Shown in pieces: positions 8,132 through 16,417 of a DNA stretch of 64,000 nucleotides. The notes beneath the pieces were generated by a model. It was not told where the DNA came from. It was given only the letters and a program-made list of their open reading frames with translations, and ran no database searches. The stretch is from assembly GCA_039513195.1 (NCBI GenBank), contig JBCCRM010000008.1, positions 101,227 to 165,226 of the forward strand. The letters run 5' to 3'. The DNA is from Thermohalobaculum sp039513195 (GTDB lineage: Bacteria > Pseudomonadota > Alphaproteobacteria > Rhodobacterales > Rhodobacteraceae). Each line of letters opens with the position of its first letter. Within the stretch, counting starts at the first letter, position 1. Made by a program: the position numbers and the translations under genes.

Positions 8132-9175
8132 TCACTTGCCCCAGATCTTGGAATAGGCGTCGCGATACGGGCTGTCCGGGTCGAACTGGTTACTGTCGCC
8201 CAGCTTCTCAAGGCCGGCCTGGGTCACCAGCGCGGGCGAGGTGACGTAGCCGGAGCATGCCTCGCCCTGGATCGCACGGTTCAGCTCATCGACCAATTGC
8301 CATCCCTGCAGATTCAGCGGCTCGGCGACGGTGATGGTCTGATAGTTGCCGGTGCGGATCCGCTGGAACGCCGCCTCTGACCCGTCCCCGGCCGACCCTG
8401 CCTGCGGGCCGTCGCCGCTGGGGATCCCGGCAGAGGCCAAAGCTGGCCCCATAAAGTCGAAGTAGAGATCGTTGATCGCGAGCGCATGGGTCCATTTCGC
8501 GCCGTATTTCTGCAGGAGAGACGTGGTCAACGGACCCATCCGCGTAGAGGTGTCGGCAATCGGTGTGTCGACATATTCGAGCACGGTGCCGCCCATGCGC
8601 TCGATCGTCTCCTTGATGCGATCCGCCTTGTCGATCGCGATCTGGTAGGTCGAGTCGGTGAAGATGATTGCGCCGACCTTGTCGCCTCCATCCTCCATGG
8701 CCCACTCGGCCGCCACCTCGGACACCGTCATTGCATCGGTGGAGACGTTGGCGAAGATCCCGCCGGGCGCATCGCACCCGATCTTCGGGCCGGAATGCCA
8801 AGCCACCATCGGAATGCCTGCAGCAACGACGCCTTCCAGTGCTGCCTGTTGCTCCACAGCGTCGAAGCCGTTGATGATGATCCCACTCGGCTGCAGCGTC
8901 AGCGCTTGACCGATGGCGGCGGTGCGGCCCTGTATCGACCCGGCGCCATCCAGCACGCGAACCTCCCAGCCGATGGTCTCGGCCGCTTCCTCGACACCGT
9001 TCGTAACGCCGAGGATGCCGCCATTCTTGAGATCCGCTGCGACGACGACAATCGACTTCCCGTCCGCCGCCGCCGGGCCTGTGGTGGGGCCGTCCCACGC
9101 CGTCTCGGCGAAGACCGGCCATCCGGTCATCACGGCTGCGGCCACCATCGCTCCCAATGGAACATGTCTCTTCAT
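8132..9175 (-). CDS. Sugar ABC transporter substrate-binding protein, RbsB-like (Peripla_BP_4)
   Basis: Periplasmic binding protein, 347 residues, with a signal peptide ending near VFAETAWD (residue 23). The fold is the sugar-binding type 1: SIVVVAADLKNGGILGVTNG opens lobe one, and QALTLQPSGIIINGFD and GIPMVAWHSGP follow the family pattern. THALAINDLYFDFMGPAL and GDGSEAAFQRIRTGNYQTITVAEPL fit lobe two and the hinge. Two cysteines (KIGCDAP and GEACSGY) could pair. It is the last gene of the operon that starts at 11755, with a GGGAGGA ribosome site before the ATG. The ligand is unknown. Confidence 0.88.
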   Translation of the reverse strand: MKRHVPLGAMVAAAVMTGWPVFAETAWDGPTTGPAAADGKSIVVVAADLKNGGILGVTNGVEEAAETIGWEVRVLDGAGSIQGRTAAIGQALTLQPSGIIINGFDAVEQQAALEGVVAAGIPMVAWHSGPKIGCDAPGGIFANVSTDAMTVSEVAAEWAMEDGGDKVGAIIFTDSTYQIAIDKADRIKETIERMGGTVLEYVDTPIADTSTRMGPLTTSLLQKYGAKWTHALAINDLYFDFMGPALASAGIPSGDGPQAGSAGDGSEAAFQRIRTGNYQTITVAEPLNLQGWQLVDELNRAIQGEACSGYVTSPALVTQAGLEKLGDSNQFDPDSPYRDAYSKIWGK

Positions 9176-9213
9176 TTTAGCTTCCTCCCAAAACTTGCTG
9201 TTGTTTCAGCGCT

Positions 9214-10236
9214 TCACTGCGCCTTTGCGCCTTTGCGGCGTTGAGCGTAGCCCGCGATGCCAATCGCGATGAGCAATGTGACTCCGTTGAAGAGCGGCTC
9301 GACCCAGAACGAGCCGCCGAACTGCTGGATCCCTGAAATGCCGACTGCCAGAACGGCGACGCCCACGACTGTCCCCCAGACATTGACGCGTCCCGGCTTG
9401 ATCGTCGTCGAGCCGAGAAACGCGCCGACCAGTGCCGGCAAAAGGAACTCAAGGCCGACCGATGCTTGGCCAATCCGCAGCTTCGACGCGAGAATCACAC
9501 CGGCGAGAGCGGTCATCGCGCCGGAGGCGACAAAGGCGCCGATGACATATTTCCGGGTAGGGATGCCATTGAGCTGTGCGGCACGCTGATTGGCGCCGAT
9601 GGCGTAGAGATATCGTCCGATGGGCGTGTATTCGAGCACGATCCACATCACCAGCGTGATGGCCAGAAGGTAGTAGCCCGTGATCGGCAGCCCGAAAATG
9701 AAGGTGGTGGACAGATCGAAAAAGCCTTCGGGCAATGCGCCGACCATCTGCCGACCACCGGTATGCCAAAGCGCCAGCGCATAGAGCACCGTGCCGGTGC
9801 CGAGCGTCGCGATAAAGCTGTCGATCTTTGCTACCTCCACCAGCAAGCCATTCAGGAATCCGGTAAAGGCGCCGAGCATCAGCACGATCAGGACCGCGGC
9901 CGGCCATGGCAATCCGACCGTGGTTTGCATGCTGATCGCCAAGATATGCCAAAGCACGATCCCGTAGCCGACGGTGAGATCGATCCTGCCCGCAGCCATT
10001 GGGATCATGGCGCCGAGCGACAAAAGCGCGATGATCGCTTTGTCCGAGATGATCGCGCGTAGGTTCAACATCGTCGGGAAGGTCTCTGGCAGCAGGACCG
10101 AGAACAGCGCGATGAGGAAGACGGTCAGGATCACCAATCCGTAGACCGGCAACAGCCGTACCAACCGTTTCCCAAGGCTCAGGCCGCCAAGCTCCGCCTT
10201 TGTCGGCTCGAGCGCGGTGCTCTTAAGCGACTGCAT
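9214..10236 (-). CDS. Sugar ABC transporter permease, RbsC-like
   Basis: CUT2 permease of 340 residues with roughly nine to ten membrane helices. The family motif GRIDLTVGYGIVLWH is near residue 87, and the central coupling loop reads TPIGRYLYAIGANQRAAQLNGIPTRKYVIGAF. Its start lies 14 bases inside the end of the upstream ATPase gene, so translation is coupled. It pairs with the RbsB-like binding protein encoded 38 bp downstream. The short C-terminus ends with a basic YAQRRKGAKAQ tail. Confidence 0.9.
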   Translation of the reverse strand: MQSLKSTALEPTKAELGGLSLGKRLVRLLPVYGLVILTVFLIALFSVLLPETFPTMLNLRAIISDKAIIALLSLGAMIPMAAGRIDLTVGYGIVLWHILAISMQTTVGLPWPAAVLIVLMLGAFTGFLNGLLVEVAKIDSFIATLGTGTVLYALALWHTGGRQMVGALPEGFFDLSTTFIFGLPITGYYLLAITLVMWIVLEYTPIGRYLYAIGANQRAAQLNGIPTRKYVIGAFVASGAMTALAGVILASKLRIGQASVGLEFLLPALVGAFLGSTTIKPGRVNVWGTVVGVAVLAVGISGIQQFGGSFWVEPLFNGVTLLIAIGIAGYAQRRKGAKAQ

Positions 10237-11755
10237 CGGCGTGGCCTCCGTGCGAACGCGCCCCGCCGGCGGAGGCGGATTGGATCAAGTTCTCGGTGGT
10301 CAGCCGCGTGCCGGTGAGTTCGTCCACGATCGCGCCTTGGCTGAAGACGATGGCGCGATGGCAGATCGTGGCGATCTCCTCGAAGTCAGTGGACACCACC
10401 AGAATGCCGACGCCGTCCGCCAGTGCTCGGTTCAGCAGGGCATAGATCTCAGCTTTTGCCCCGACATCGACGCCAGCCGTGGGATCTTCACAGATCAGCA
10501 GCTTTCGTTGTGTTGCGAGCCAACGCCCGAGAACGACCTTTTGCTGGTTGCCGCCCGACAGCGCTTCGATTGCCAGGCTCGGGTCATTGGGCGAAAGCCC
10601 CAGATTTTCGCCAATCGCCGCCGCTTGTGCAGCCTCCTTTTCCGGTGTCAGCAGGTTCAACAGCCCGCGCCCTACGCCCCGCGGATTCAGGAATGTGTTC
10701 TCCCGGATGGACAAGGTCATCGCCACCGATTCCTCAGTGCGGTCCTTCGCCACCATTCCGATACCAGAGCGCATCGCAGCCGAGGGAGAGCTGAGGTCCG
10801 GAGGGCGACCGTCCAACGCCACCGAGCCTTGATGCGGTTCGACACCGAACAGCGATCGCGAAATCGCCTCGTGCCCAGCTCCACGCAGCCCAACCAGCCC
10901 AACGATCTCGCCCCGCCTCAGGGAGAAGCTCAGCGGCCCGACGGATCCGGCCGAAAAGCTCGATAGCTGCAAGATCGGGGTGCCCGGCGTCTCGGACGAT
11001 TTTACGGTGGCGCGGGTCTTGCGGCCGACAATCTTTTGCACCAGCTCCTCCGGCGTGGTGTGCTCGATACTGCGAACCCCGACCATCTCGCCGTCTCGAA
11101 GAACCGCAACCCGGTCGGCAATCTGAAAGATCTCGTCGAGGCGATGGCTCACATAGATCATGCCGACGCCTCGGTCGCGCAGCGGCCGCAAGGCCTCGAA
11201 GAGCCGCCCAACTTCGTCGGCGGGCAGGGAGGCAGTCGGTTCGTCGAGAACGAGAAACTCGCAGTCTACCGCCAGGGCCCGGGCGATGGCGACCAAGGAT
11301 TTCTCGGTACGGCTCAGATCTTCGACGCGCATGGTCGGATCGAAATCGCAGTCAACCCGCGTCAGTGCTTTTGCCGCGAACGCCTCGACCTCGCGCCACT
11401 GGATCAAGCCGCGCCGGCGCTTGTAGCCGAGCGCAAGAGCGATGTTCTCTGCGACGGTCATCCATTCGATCAGGCCCAAATCCTGATGGATGAACGCCAC
11501 CTTTTGCCGTTCACCGAAACCGGCGGGTCGGTGGGAGTAGGGCTCACCGTCGATCAGAACCCGGCCAGCATCCGCTTGATGGATGCCGCCCAGCACTTTG
11601 ATCAAGGTTGATTTGCCGGCGCCGTTCTCGCCGAGAAGCGCAACGATCTCGCCGTGACCAATGGCCAAGGACACATCCCGCAACGCGTAGGTGCCGCCGA
11701 AATGCTTGTCGATCCCATCAAAGAACAGCCCGCGCTGAACAGCACGCTGATCCAT
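10223..11755 (-). CDS. Sugar ABC transporter ATPase, RbsA/MglA-like two-domain
   Basis: Tandem ATPase of 510 residues. The first domain has Walker A GENGAGKST (about residues 40-48), an LSRTEKSL signature variant and Walker B FLVLDEPTASL. The second domain carries a degenerate Walker A (VGLRGAGHEAISRSLFG) and a proper ALSGGNQQKV signature with LICEDPTAGVDVGAK. One conventional and one degenerate site is the usual RbsA/MglA/XylG pattern. It is the first gene of the ATPase-permease-binding protein operon. Two operator-like palindromes lie between its start and the divergent LacI gene. A GGAGG ribosome site precedes the start. Confidence 0.93.
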   Translation of the reverse strand: MDQRAVQRGLFFDGIDKHFGGTYALRDVSLAIGHGEIVALLGENGAGKSTLIKVLGGIHQADAGRVLIDGEPYSHRPAGFGERQKVAFIHQDLGLIEWMTVAENIALALGYKRRRGLIQWREVEAFAAKALTRVDCDFDPTMRVEDLSRTEKSLVAIARALAVDCEFLVLDEPTASLPADEVGRLFEALRPLRDRGVGMIYVSHRLDEIFQIADRVAVLRDGEMVGVRSIEHTTPEELVQKIVGRKTRATVKSSETPGTPILQLSSFSAGSVGPLSFSLRRGEIVGLVGLRGAGHEAISRSLFGVEPHQGSVALDGRPPDLSSPSAAMRSGIGMVAKDRTEESVAMTLSIRENTFLNPRGVGRGLLNLLTPEKEAAQAAAIGENLGLSPNDPSLAIEALSGGNQQKVVLGRWLATQRKLLICEDPTAGVDVGAKAEIYALLNRALADGVGILVVSTDFEEIATICHRAIVFSQGAIVDELTGTRLTTENLIQSASAGGARSHGGHADAVA

Positions 11756-11791
11756 GTTTCCTCCGCGTTACGGTCGCTTGTTCTGCGCAGC

Positions 11792-11803
11792 GTTACTGGT
11801 AAC
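11792..11803. promoter_or_regulatory. LacI-family operator (proximal to ABC ATPase gene)
   Basis: GTTACTGGTAAC is a one-mismatch copy of the palindrome GTTACCGGTAAC, 37 bp upstream of the ATPase start in the divergent promoter region. Its centre is 56 bp from the second copy. Confidence 0.65.
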
Positions 11804-11847
11804 GTTCCCTAAGCTCGGGCTGATCGGCTATGGTGTCAAGCGAAAAG

Positions 11848-11859
11848 GTTACCGGTAAC
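11848..11859. promoter_or_regulatory. LacI-family operator (proximal to LacI gene)
   Basis: GTTACCGGTAAC is a perfect 12 bp palindrome 14 bp upstream of the LacI-type start codon. It is the best match to the motif shared by all regulator and transporter promoters in the first 12 kb. Confidence 0.75.
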
Positions 11860-11873
11860 AGTGAGCGCCGCGA

Positions 11874-12914
11874 ATGGCTGATAAGCGCATGAAAAACAAC
11901 AAGGTCAGCTTGGCCGAGGTGGCCAAAGCCGCTGGCGTCTCGAAAATGACGGCGAGCCGGGTGCTCCGTGGCGAAGGTGGATATTCCGAGAAAACGCGTA
12001 AGAACGTGATGGCCAAGGTGGATCTCCTTGGCTATTTGCCGAACCGGCTGGCACCCGTTATGGCGGGTGACCGCTCGACCACGTTCATCGGCGTTTCGAT
12101 CCCCGATCTTGGCAACGAGGTGTTCGCTCAAGTTCTGGAAGGGATAGATCGCACCCTTGGCGCGTTCGGTTTTCAGACGGTGCTCGGGCTGACCCAACAC
12201 ACCATCGAAGAAGAGGAGAGCTGGATCCGTACCGTCCTCTCCTGGCAGCCGGCCGGCCTGATCCTCACCGGGCGCTCGCATTCGCCGAACGCCCTCGAGA
12301 TGTTGCGAAACGCAGGACTGCCTCTGGTCGAGATATGGGATCTGAATTCAAGCCCGCTCGATATGAGCGTCGGTATTAACCACTATGACTGCGGTTTCGA
12401 GATGGGTCGATACCTCACCGGCCTAGGCTATCGCGCTCTTGGCTATGTCGGCACGCTCCACAATACGGCGAATGCAGCGACCGCGCGGCTGGAGGGCTTC
12501 TCGAACGCGGTAGAGGATGCCGGCGGCGCCGTCGTTCGACAGTTTTGCCTCAATGACTCGGCAACTTACTATCCGGGCTACTATGGAACCGAGCAACTGC
12601 TCGCCACCGGAGCAACGGTCGATTGCATTTTCTACCAAAACGATACGATGGCGTTTGGCGGGCTGCAGTATTGCCAGAAGATCGGGCTCAACATCCCGAA
12701 CGATATCGGCGTCGCAGGCTGGGGCGACATGCCGATCGCCTCGGTGCTGCATCGCCGGATGACTTCGGTGCATGTCTCCCATTTGAAGCTCGGCAAGGTC
12801 GCAGCGGAAATGATGGTTGCTCGTATCTCCGGCGAGCCGGTCGAGACCGCAAAGGACATCGGCTTCCGGCTCGTTCCGGGAGCGACCGTTCGAAGGCTCG
12901 ACGCGTGCCTATAG
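11874..12914 (+). CDS. LacI-family transcriptional regulator (GntR-like branch)
   Basis: Repressor of 346 residues. The helix-turn-helix VSLAEVAKAAGVSKMTASRV (residues 11-30) and the hinge YLPNRLAPVMAGDRS are intact, followed by the sugar-binding-fold effector domain (FIGVSIPDLGNEVFAQVLEGID; VDCIFYQNDTMAFGGLQ; IGVAGWGDMPIASVLHRR). From memory it is close to the E. coli gluconate repressor GntR, including SWQPAGLILTGRSHSP. It is transcribed divergently from the RbsA-like operon with two operators between them. It and the regulator at 3769-4800 probably recognise overlapping sites. The start could be the Met five codons later. Confidence 0.9.
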   Translation: MADKRMKNNKVSLAEVAKAAGVSKMTASRVLRGEGGYSEKTRKNVMAKVDLLGYLPNRLAPVMAGDRSTTFIGVSIPDLGNEVFAQVLEGIDRTLGAFGFQTVLGLTQHTIEEEESWIRTVLSWQPAGLILTGRSHSPNALEMLRNAGLPLVEIWDLNSSPLDMSVGINHYDCGFEMGRYLTGLGYRALGYVGTLHNTANAATARLEGFSNAVEDAGGAVVRQFCLNDSATYYPGYYGTEQLLATGATVDCIFYQNDTMAFGGLQYCQKIGLNIPNDIGVAGWGDMPIASVLHRRMTSVHVSHLKLGKVAAEMMVARISGEPVETAKDIGFRLVPGATVRRLDACL

Positions 12915-12985
12915 TCGTACGGAGAGGCGAGGGCGGCGTGCCGACGGCCTGACCCGAGACGCAATCGCCGGTCGGCTCGGTATCC

Positions 12986-13570
12986 TCAACCCAAAGCGCG
13001 CCGCCGCCGCAGCGGTTCCGACTCCACCGCCATTCTTTGCAAGTACTTCAAGTGGCCGATAGCCTTCATGAAGTCCTTGTGAGCGGGCTTTCGCTCCAGA
13101 TAATCCATAAGACGGTAGAGATTGATCGGTTGCCTTGCGACGAGGGCGCCAATTTGCGCCACGGCTTCGTCCAACGGAGAGGTATCCACGAAAGCGCAGG
13201 CGGTCTGCGTCGGTGTCAGTAGGTAAAAGTCCCGTTCGCCCCGCGCCGTGTAGCGGGTGATGTCGAACGGCGACGCCCCCAAGGCATGGAACTTGGGGAT
13301 CAGGCAGCGCGTTGCAGACCCCCGGTGTTCCAGAACCGTGCCCGACTTTTGCCTGAACCCAAGTCTGCCTAGTGTTTTGATGGCGTGCTGGCGCATTGCC
13401 GGCGACAGCATGTCCGCATCGGCGCGGTCGTATTTCAGATCGTCAAAGACCGACAGGATGCCCAAGCTCGATGGCACAAAGTAGAGATACGGGCCCATGT
13501 CGATCGATCTGAGCTGCTCGAAAGTCAGCGGATCGGCCTCAGATGCAGCAATCGATCTGTCTTCGGTCAA
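12986..13570 (-). CDS. Conserved hypothetical protein, soluble
   Basis: A 194-residue protein with no signal peptide or membrane helix, rich in Arg, Leu and Phe. Notable segments are MGPYLYFVPSSLGILSVFDDL, TRYTARGERDFYLLTPTQTACAFVD and INLYRLMDYLERKPAHKDFM. The C-terminal half looks helical. I do not recognise the family with confidence. Codon use looks like that of its neighbours and the frame stays open for its whole length, which supports a real gene. It stands alone between a LacI gene and a 364 bp gap before the SDR operon, convergent with the LacI gene. Confidence 0.6.
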   Translation of the reverse strand: MTEDRSIAASEADPLTFEQLRSIDMGPYLYFVPSSLGILSVFDDLKYDRADADMLSPAMRQHAIKTLGRLGFRQKSGTVLEHRGSATRCLIPKFHALGASPFDITRYTARGERDFYLLTPTQTACAFVDTSPLDEAVAQIGALVARQPINLYRLMDYLERKPAHKDFMKAIGHLKYLQRMAVESEPLRRRRALG

Positions 13571-13934
13571 TGACGCCTGGCCTAGAAATCCCGCATTCGT
13601 TCCAAAAGCTCAGTAGTCCGTAGCATCCTCTGGGTCCAGATAAGAAAGGACATTCGATGGACGGATCGGTGTGGCGATCTGGCTCCTGCTCCTCCGCGGC
13701 CTGGGGAGCGATCTCGGCGGATCGGGATGTTCGCCCAGGGTGGGGCGCCGTGGCATGCCGATATCGGCGAAGGGTAGGAACGCCCGCTGGCCGGTTGTCG
13801 ACCCGCACATCCCGTATCGTGAAAGGAGCCGGATCAATGCGCCGGCAGTGTGGTGTGGGCCGTCTGCGCTATCGTGACCCCGAAGGAATTCTAGGACAAG
13901 ATCTCATCTGCTAGCCGGCACCCGGTTTCCCACG
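13571..13934. other. Intergenic gap, no recognised gene
   Basis: 364 bp between the start of the hypothetical gene and the 3' end of the SDR gene. Short open frames on both strands show no family resemblance. I see no hairpin followed by a T-run. It may hold the promoter of the hypothetical gene. Confidence 0.5.
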
Positions 13935-14696
13935 TTAATCGAGAAGGATACCGGACGCCATGAAGCCACCGTCAACGTTCAAGATGTGGCCGTTGATATA
14001 GCCCGCTTCCTCTGACGCCAGGAACTGGACGGCCGCTGCAACCTCCTCTGGCCGGGCATAGCGCTTCGCGGGGATTTGATCGTACCAACGTCGACGGTCC
14101 TGCGGCCCGTGCACCTGCAGGATCATCGGCGTGTCTACCGGTGTGGGTGCAACCGCGTTCGCGGTGACCCCGCACGCGCCGAGCTCGGCCGCCAACAGCC
14201 GGGTCAGCGCATCGACGCCCGCCTTGGTGCAGGAATAGGCCCCGCGGTAGGAGTTTGCGATCTGTCCGTTGACCGAACTGATCGTGACGATCCGGCCGAA
14301 ACCCCGGTCGGCCATTCTCCGCCCGGCGACCTGGCAGCAGTGGAAGGTGCCGGTTAGGTTGACCTCCAGGATGCGCGCCCAGTCCTCCACCGCGAAGTCG
14401 AGGATCGGTGCCGCCTTGACGATGGCCGCTGAAGTCACGAGCGTATCGATCCCGCCCTGGGGGTCCTGGTTTGCGAAGAAAGCCTCGACCGCGGTGCGGT
14501 CCGTGACGTCGAGCGCTCCGCCCTCTGCGCTGCCGCCCGCTGCAACAACGGCCTCGGCGACCTCCGTGCATTTCGCCGCGTCGAGATCCGTTACCACCAC
14601 ATGATAGCCGGCCGCACCCAGGCCACGGGCGACCGCATCGCCGATGCCGCCGGCGCCGCCGGTTACGAGGCATCGCCTGGGTCTGGGCTGGCTCAT
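13935..14696 (-). CDS. Short-chain dehydrogenase/reductase (FabG-like SDR)
   Basis: NAD(P)-dependent oxidoreductase of 253 residues with the classical SDR layout. The cofactor-binding TGGAGGIGDAVA is near residues 12-22, then ITISS-like FGRIVTISSVNGQ, and the catalytic Tyr and Lys are in YSCTK with the Ser upstream. The C-terminal YINGHILNVDGGFMASG is the standard FabG-type ending. The start is set by an ATGA overlap with the hydantoinase B stop at 14693-14696; a 17-codon upstream extension has no family support. Coupling to hyuBA suggests it reduces or oxidises a product or substrate of the hydantoinase/carboxylase-type enzyme. The substrate is unknown. Confidence 0.88.
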   Translation of the reverse strand: MSQPRPRRCLVTGGAGGIGDAVARGLGAAGYHVVVTDLDAAKCTEVAEAVVAAGGSAEGGALDVTDRTAVEAFFANQDPQGGIDTLVTSAAIVKAAPILDFAVEDWARILEVNLTGTFHCCQVAGRRMADRGFGRIVTISSVNGQIANSYRGAYSCTKAGVDALTRLLAAELGACGVTANAVAPTPVDTPMILQVHGPQDRRRWYDQIPAKRYARPEEVAAAVQFLASEEAGYINGHILNVDGGFMASGILLD

Positions 14697-16417
14697 TGGG
14701 ACTCCTCGCCTTTCGCCGGATCGTCTGCCGCCGCTGCCCCGTTCCATTGCGGATAGTTCCGGGCAATGAAATCACTGTCGAACTTGCCGGAGGCACGGTC
14801 CTCCACGACCAGTTCCGTCGCCCTTTCGCTGGGGTTGCCATAGCCTCCTGCGCCCGGCGTCTCGATGATCGCCGCGCTTTCGGGGGTTATCTGCACCCGG
14901 CTCGCCTTGGCCGAGAGCGGCGTGCGGCCGCCATCGCCATGGCCGAGCGCGAAGGACCCGCAGGCGCCAGGTTGACCACCGAAGATACCCCAGGGCGGGT
15001 GCTTGAAGCGTTCGCCACCGCCATTGAACTCGCAGTCATGGCCCACCGGCCGGATCACCCGGCGGATGCCCATGCCCCCGCGATGCCGCCCGGCGCCGCC
15101 AGAGTTCTCGACCAAGGCATACTCTTCGACCCTCAGCGGGTATTCGAGCTCAATCGCCTCCACCGGCAGGTTCGAGGTGTTGGTGATGTTCACCTGCACC
15201 CCGTCCTTGCCGTCCTTCGCAGCCCGGGCGCCCATGCCCCCGCCGAGCGTTTCCAGATACACGTATTGTTGGCCTGTCCGCGGATCGATGCCGGTGAAAA
15301 CAGCGGAGGTATTCGCCCCGTTCGCTGCTCCGGTCACCGCCTCTGGGAGGGCCTCGGCCACGGCGCCGATCACCACATCCACGACCCGCTGGCAAGTGTT
15401 GGCACGCAGGGCCACCGGCGCGGGCGGTAGGCAGTTGAGAAAAGAGCCGAGCGGCGCCCGGATCTCAACAGCATCGAAGATACCCTGGTTGTTCGGTACA
15501 TCGGGGTCGAGTAGTGCCTTTAGCGAATAGCAGACAGCCGACTGGGTGGCGTTGTAGGTAAGGTTGAAGTTGCCGCGGACCTGGCGGTCGGTGCCGTCGA
15601 AATCGAAGGTAATTGCCTCGCCGCTCTTGCGAATCTCCAGCGCGATCAGGATGTCTGCGGTGCCCGCGCCGTCATCGTCCATGACGTCGGAAAACCGATA
15701 GATCCCATCTGGGATCCGGGAGATGGCTACCCGCATCCGATGGTTGGTGCGGTTGACGATCTCGGCGAACACCGTCTGCAGGTGGCTGGCGCCATCCTTG
15801 GCCAGAAACTCCTGCACTCGGCGCTCGCCGAGCCTGGCCGCTGCAATTTGGGCATTGAGGTCGCCCTTCCGTTCCTCCGGCAGGCGCATATTAAGGAGGA
15901 GGAGGCGCAGGATGTCGTCCTGGATCTCGCCGCCCCGACAGAGGCGGACGATGGGGATGCGCAGCCCCTCCTTGTAGATCTCGTCGAGGCCGCCAGACAT
16001 CGACCCCACCGCGGCACCGCCGACATCCGCGTGGTGGACGATATTGGCGACGAAACCCTGCAGCCGACCCCCGGCAAAGACCGGCATCGCGAGGTTGATG
16101 TCCGGCAGATGGGTTCCGCCTGCCACATGCGGGTCGTTGCCGATGAAGATGTCGCCAGGCGCAATGGTCTCGCCGTACTGGTCGAGGATGCAGTGCATCA
16201 GTCCCGACATTGAGGCGAGGTGAATCGGCAGCGCCTGTTCCGCCTGGACGATCAGCCGCCCGTCGGCATCGGCGATGGCGGTGGAATGGTCGTGCCGCTC
16301 CTTGATGTTGGTCGAGAAGGCGCTCCGCATGATCGTCAGGAAGCACTCGTCGGCAATCGACTTCAGGCCGTTCCAGCTGATCTCCAGCGTGATTGGGTCG
16401 AGGGGCGCCTCAGGCAT
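14693..16417 (-). CDS. hyuB: Hydantoinase B / oxoprolinase family protein
   Basis: Beta subunit of an ATP-dependent hydantoinase, oxoprolinase or acetone-carboxylase-like enzyme, 574 residues. It starts LDPITLEISWNGLKSIADEC, the family N-terminus. It also shows FIGNDPHVAGGTHLPDINLAMPVF, GLDEIYKEGLRIP, and the conserved LGGGMGARAAKDGKDG and SGGAGRHRGGMGIRR glycine loops. Its start overlaps the end of the alpha-subunit gene by 8 bp and its stop overlaps the SDR start, so three genes form one translation unit. The substrate class (hydantoin, 5-oxoproline or ketone) cannot be decided from sequence alone. Confidence 0.9.
   Translation of the reverse strand: MPEAPLDPITLEISWNGLKSIADECFLTIMRSAFSTNIKERHDHSTAIADADGRLIVQAEQALPIHLASMSGLMHCILDQYGETIAPGDIFIGNDPHVAGGTHLPDINLAMPVFAGGRLQGFVANIVHHADVGGAAVGSMSGGLDEIYKEGLRIPIVRLCRGGEIQDDILRLLLLNMRLPEERKGDLNAQIAAARLGERRVQEFLAKDGASHLQTVFAEIVNRTNHRMRVAISRIPDGIYRFSDVMDDDGAGTADILIALEIRKSGEAITFDFDGTDRQVRGNFNLTYNATQSAVCYSLKALLDPDVPNNQGIFDAVEIRAPLGSFLNCLPPAPVALRANTCQRVVDVVIGAVAEALPEAVTGAANGANTSAVFTGIDPRTGQQYVYLETLGGGMGARAAKDGKDGVQVNITNTSNLPVEAIELEYPLRVEEYALVENSGGAGRHRGGMGIRRVIRPVGHDCEFNGGGERFKHPPWGIFGGQPGACGSFALGHGDGGRTPLSAKASRVQITPESAAIIETPGAGGYGNPSERATELVVEDRASGKFDSDFIARNYPQWNGAAAADDPAKGEESQ

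Noticed and set aside
13571..13934. Overlapping small open frames on both strands
   Set aside because: No resemblance to known proteins, no ribosome sites and no conserved motifs.
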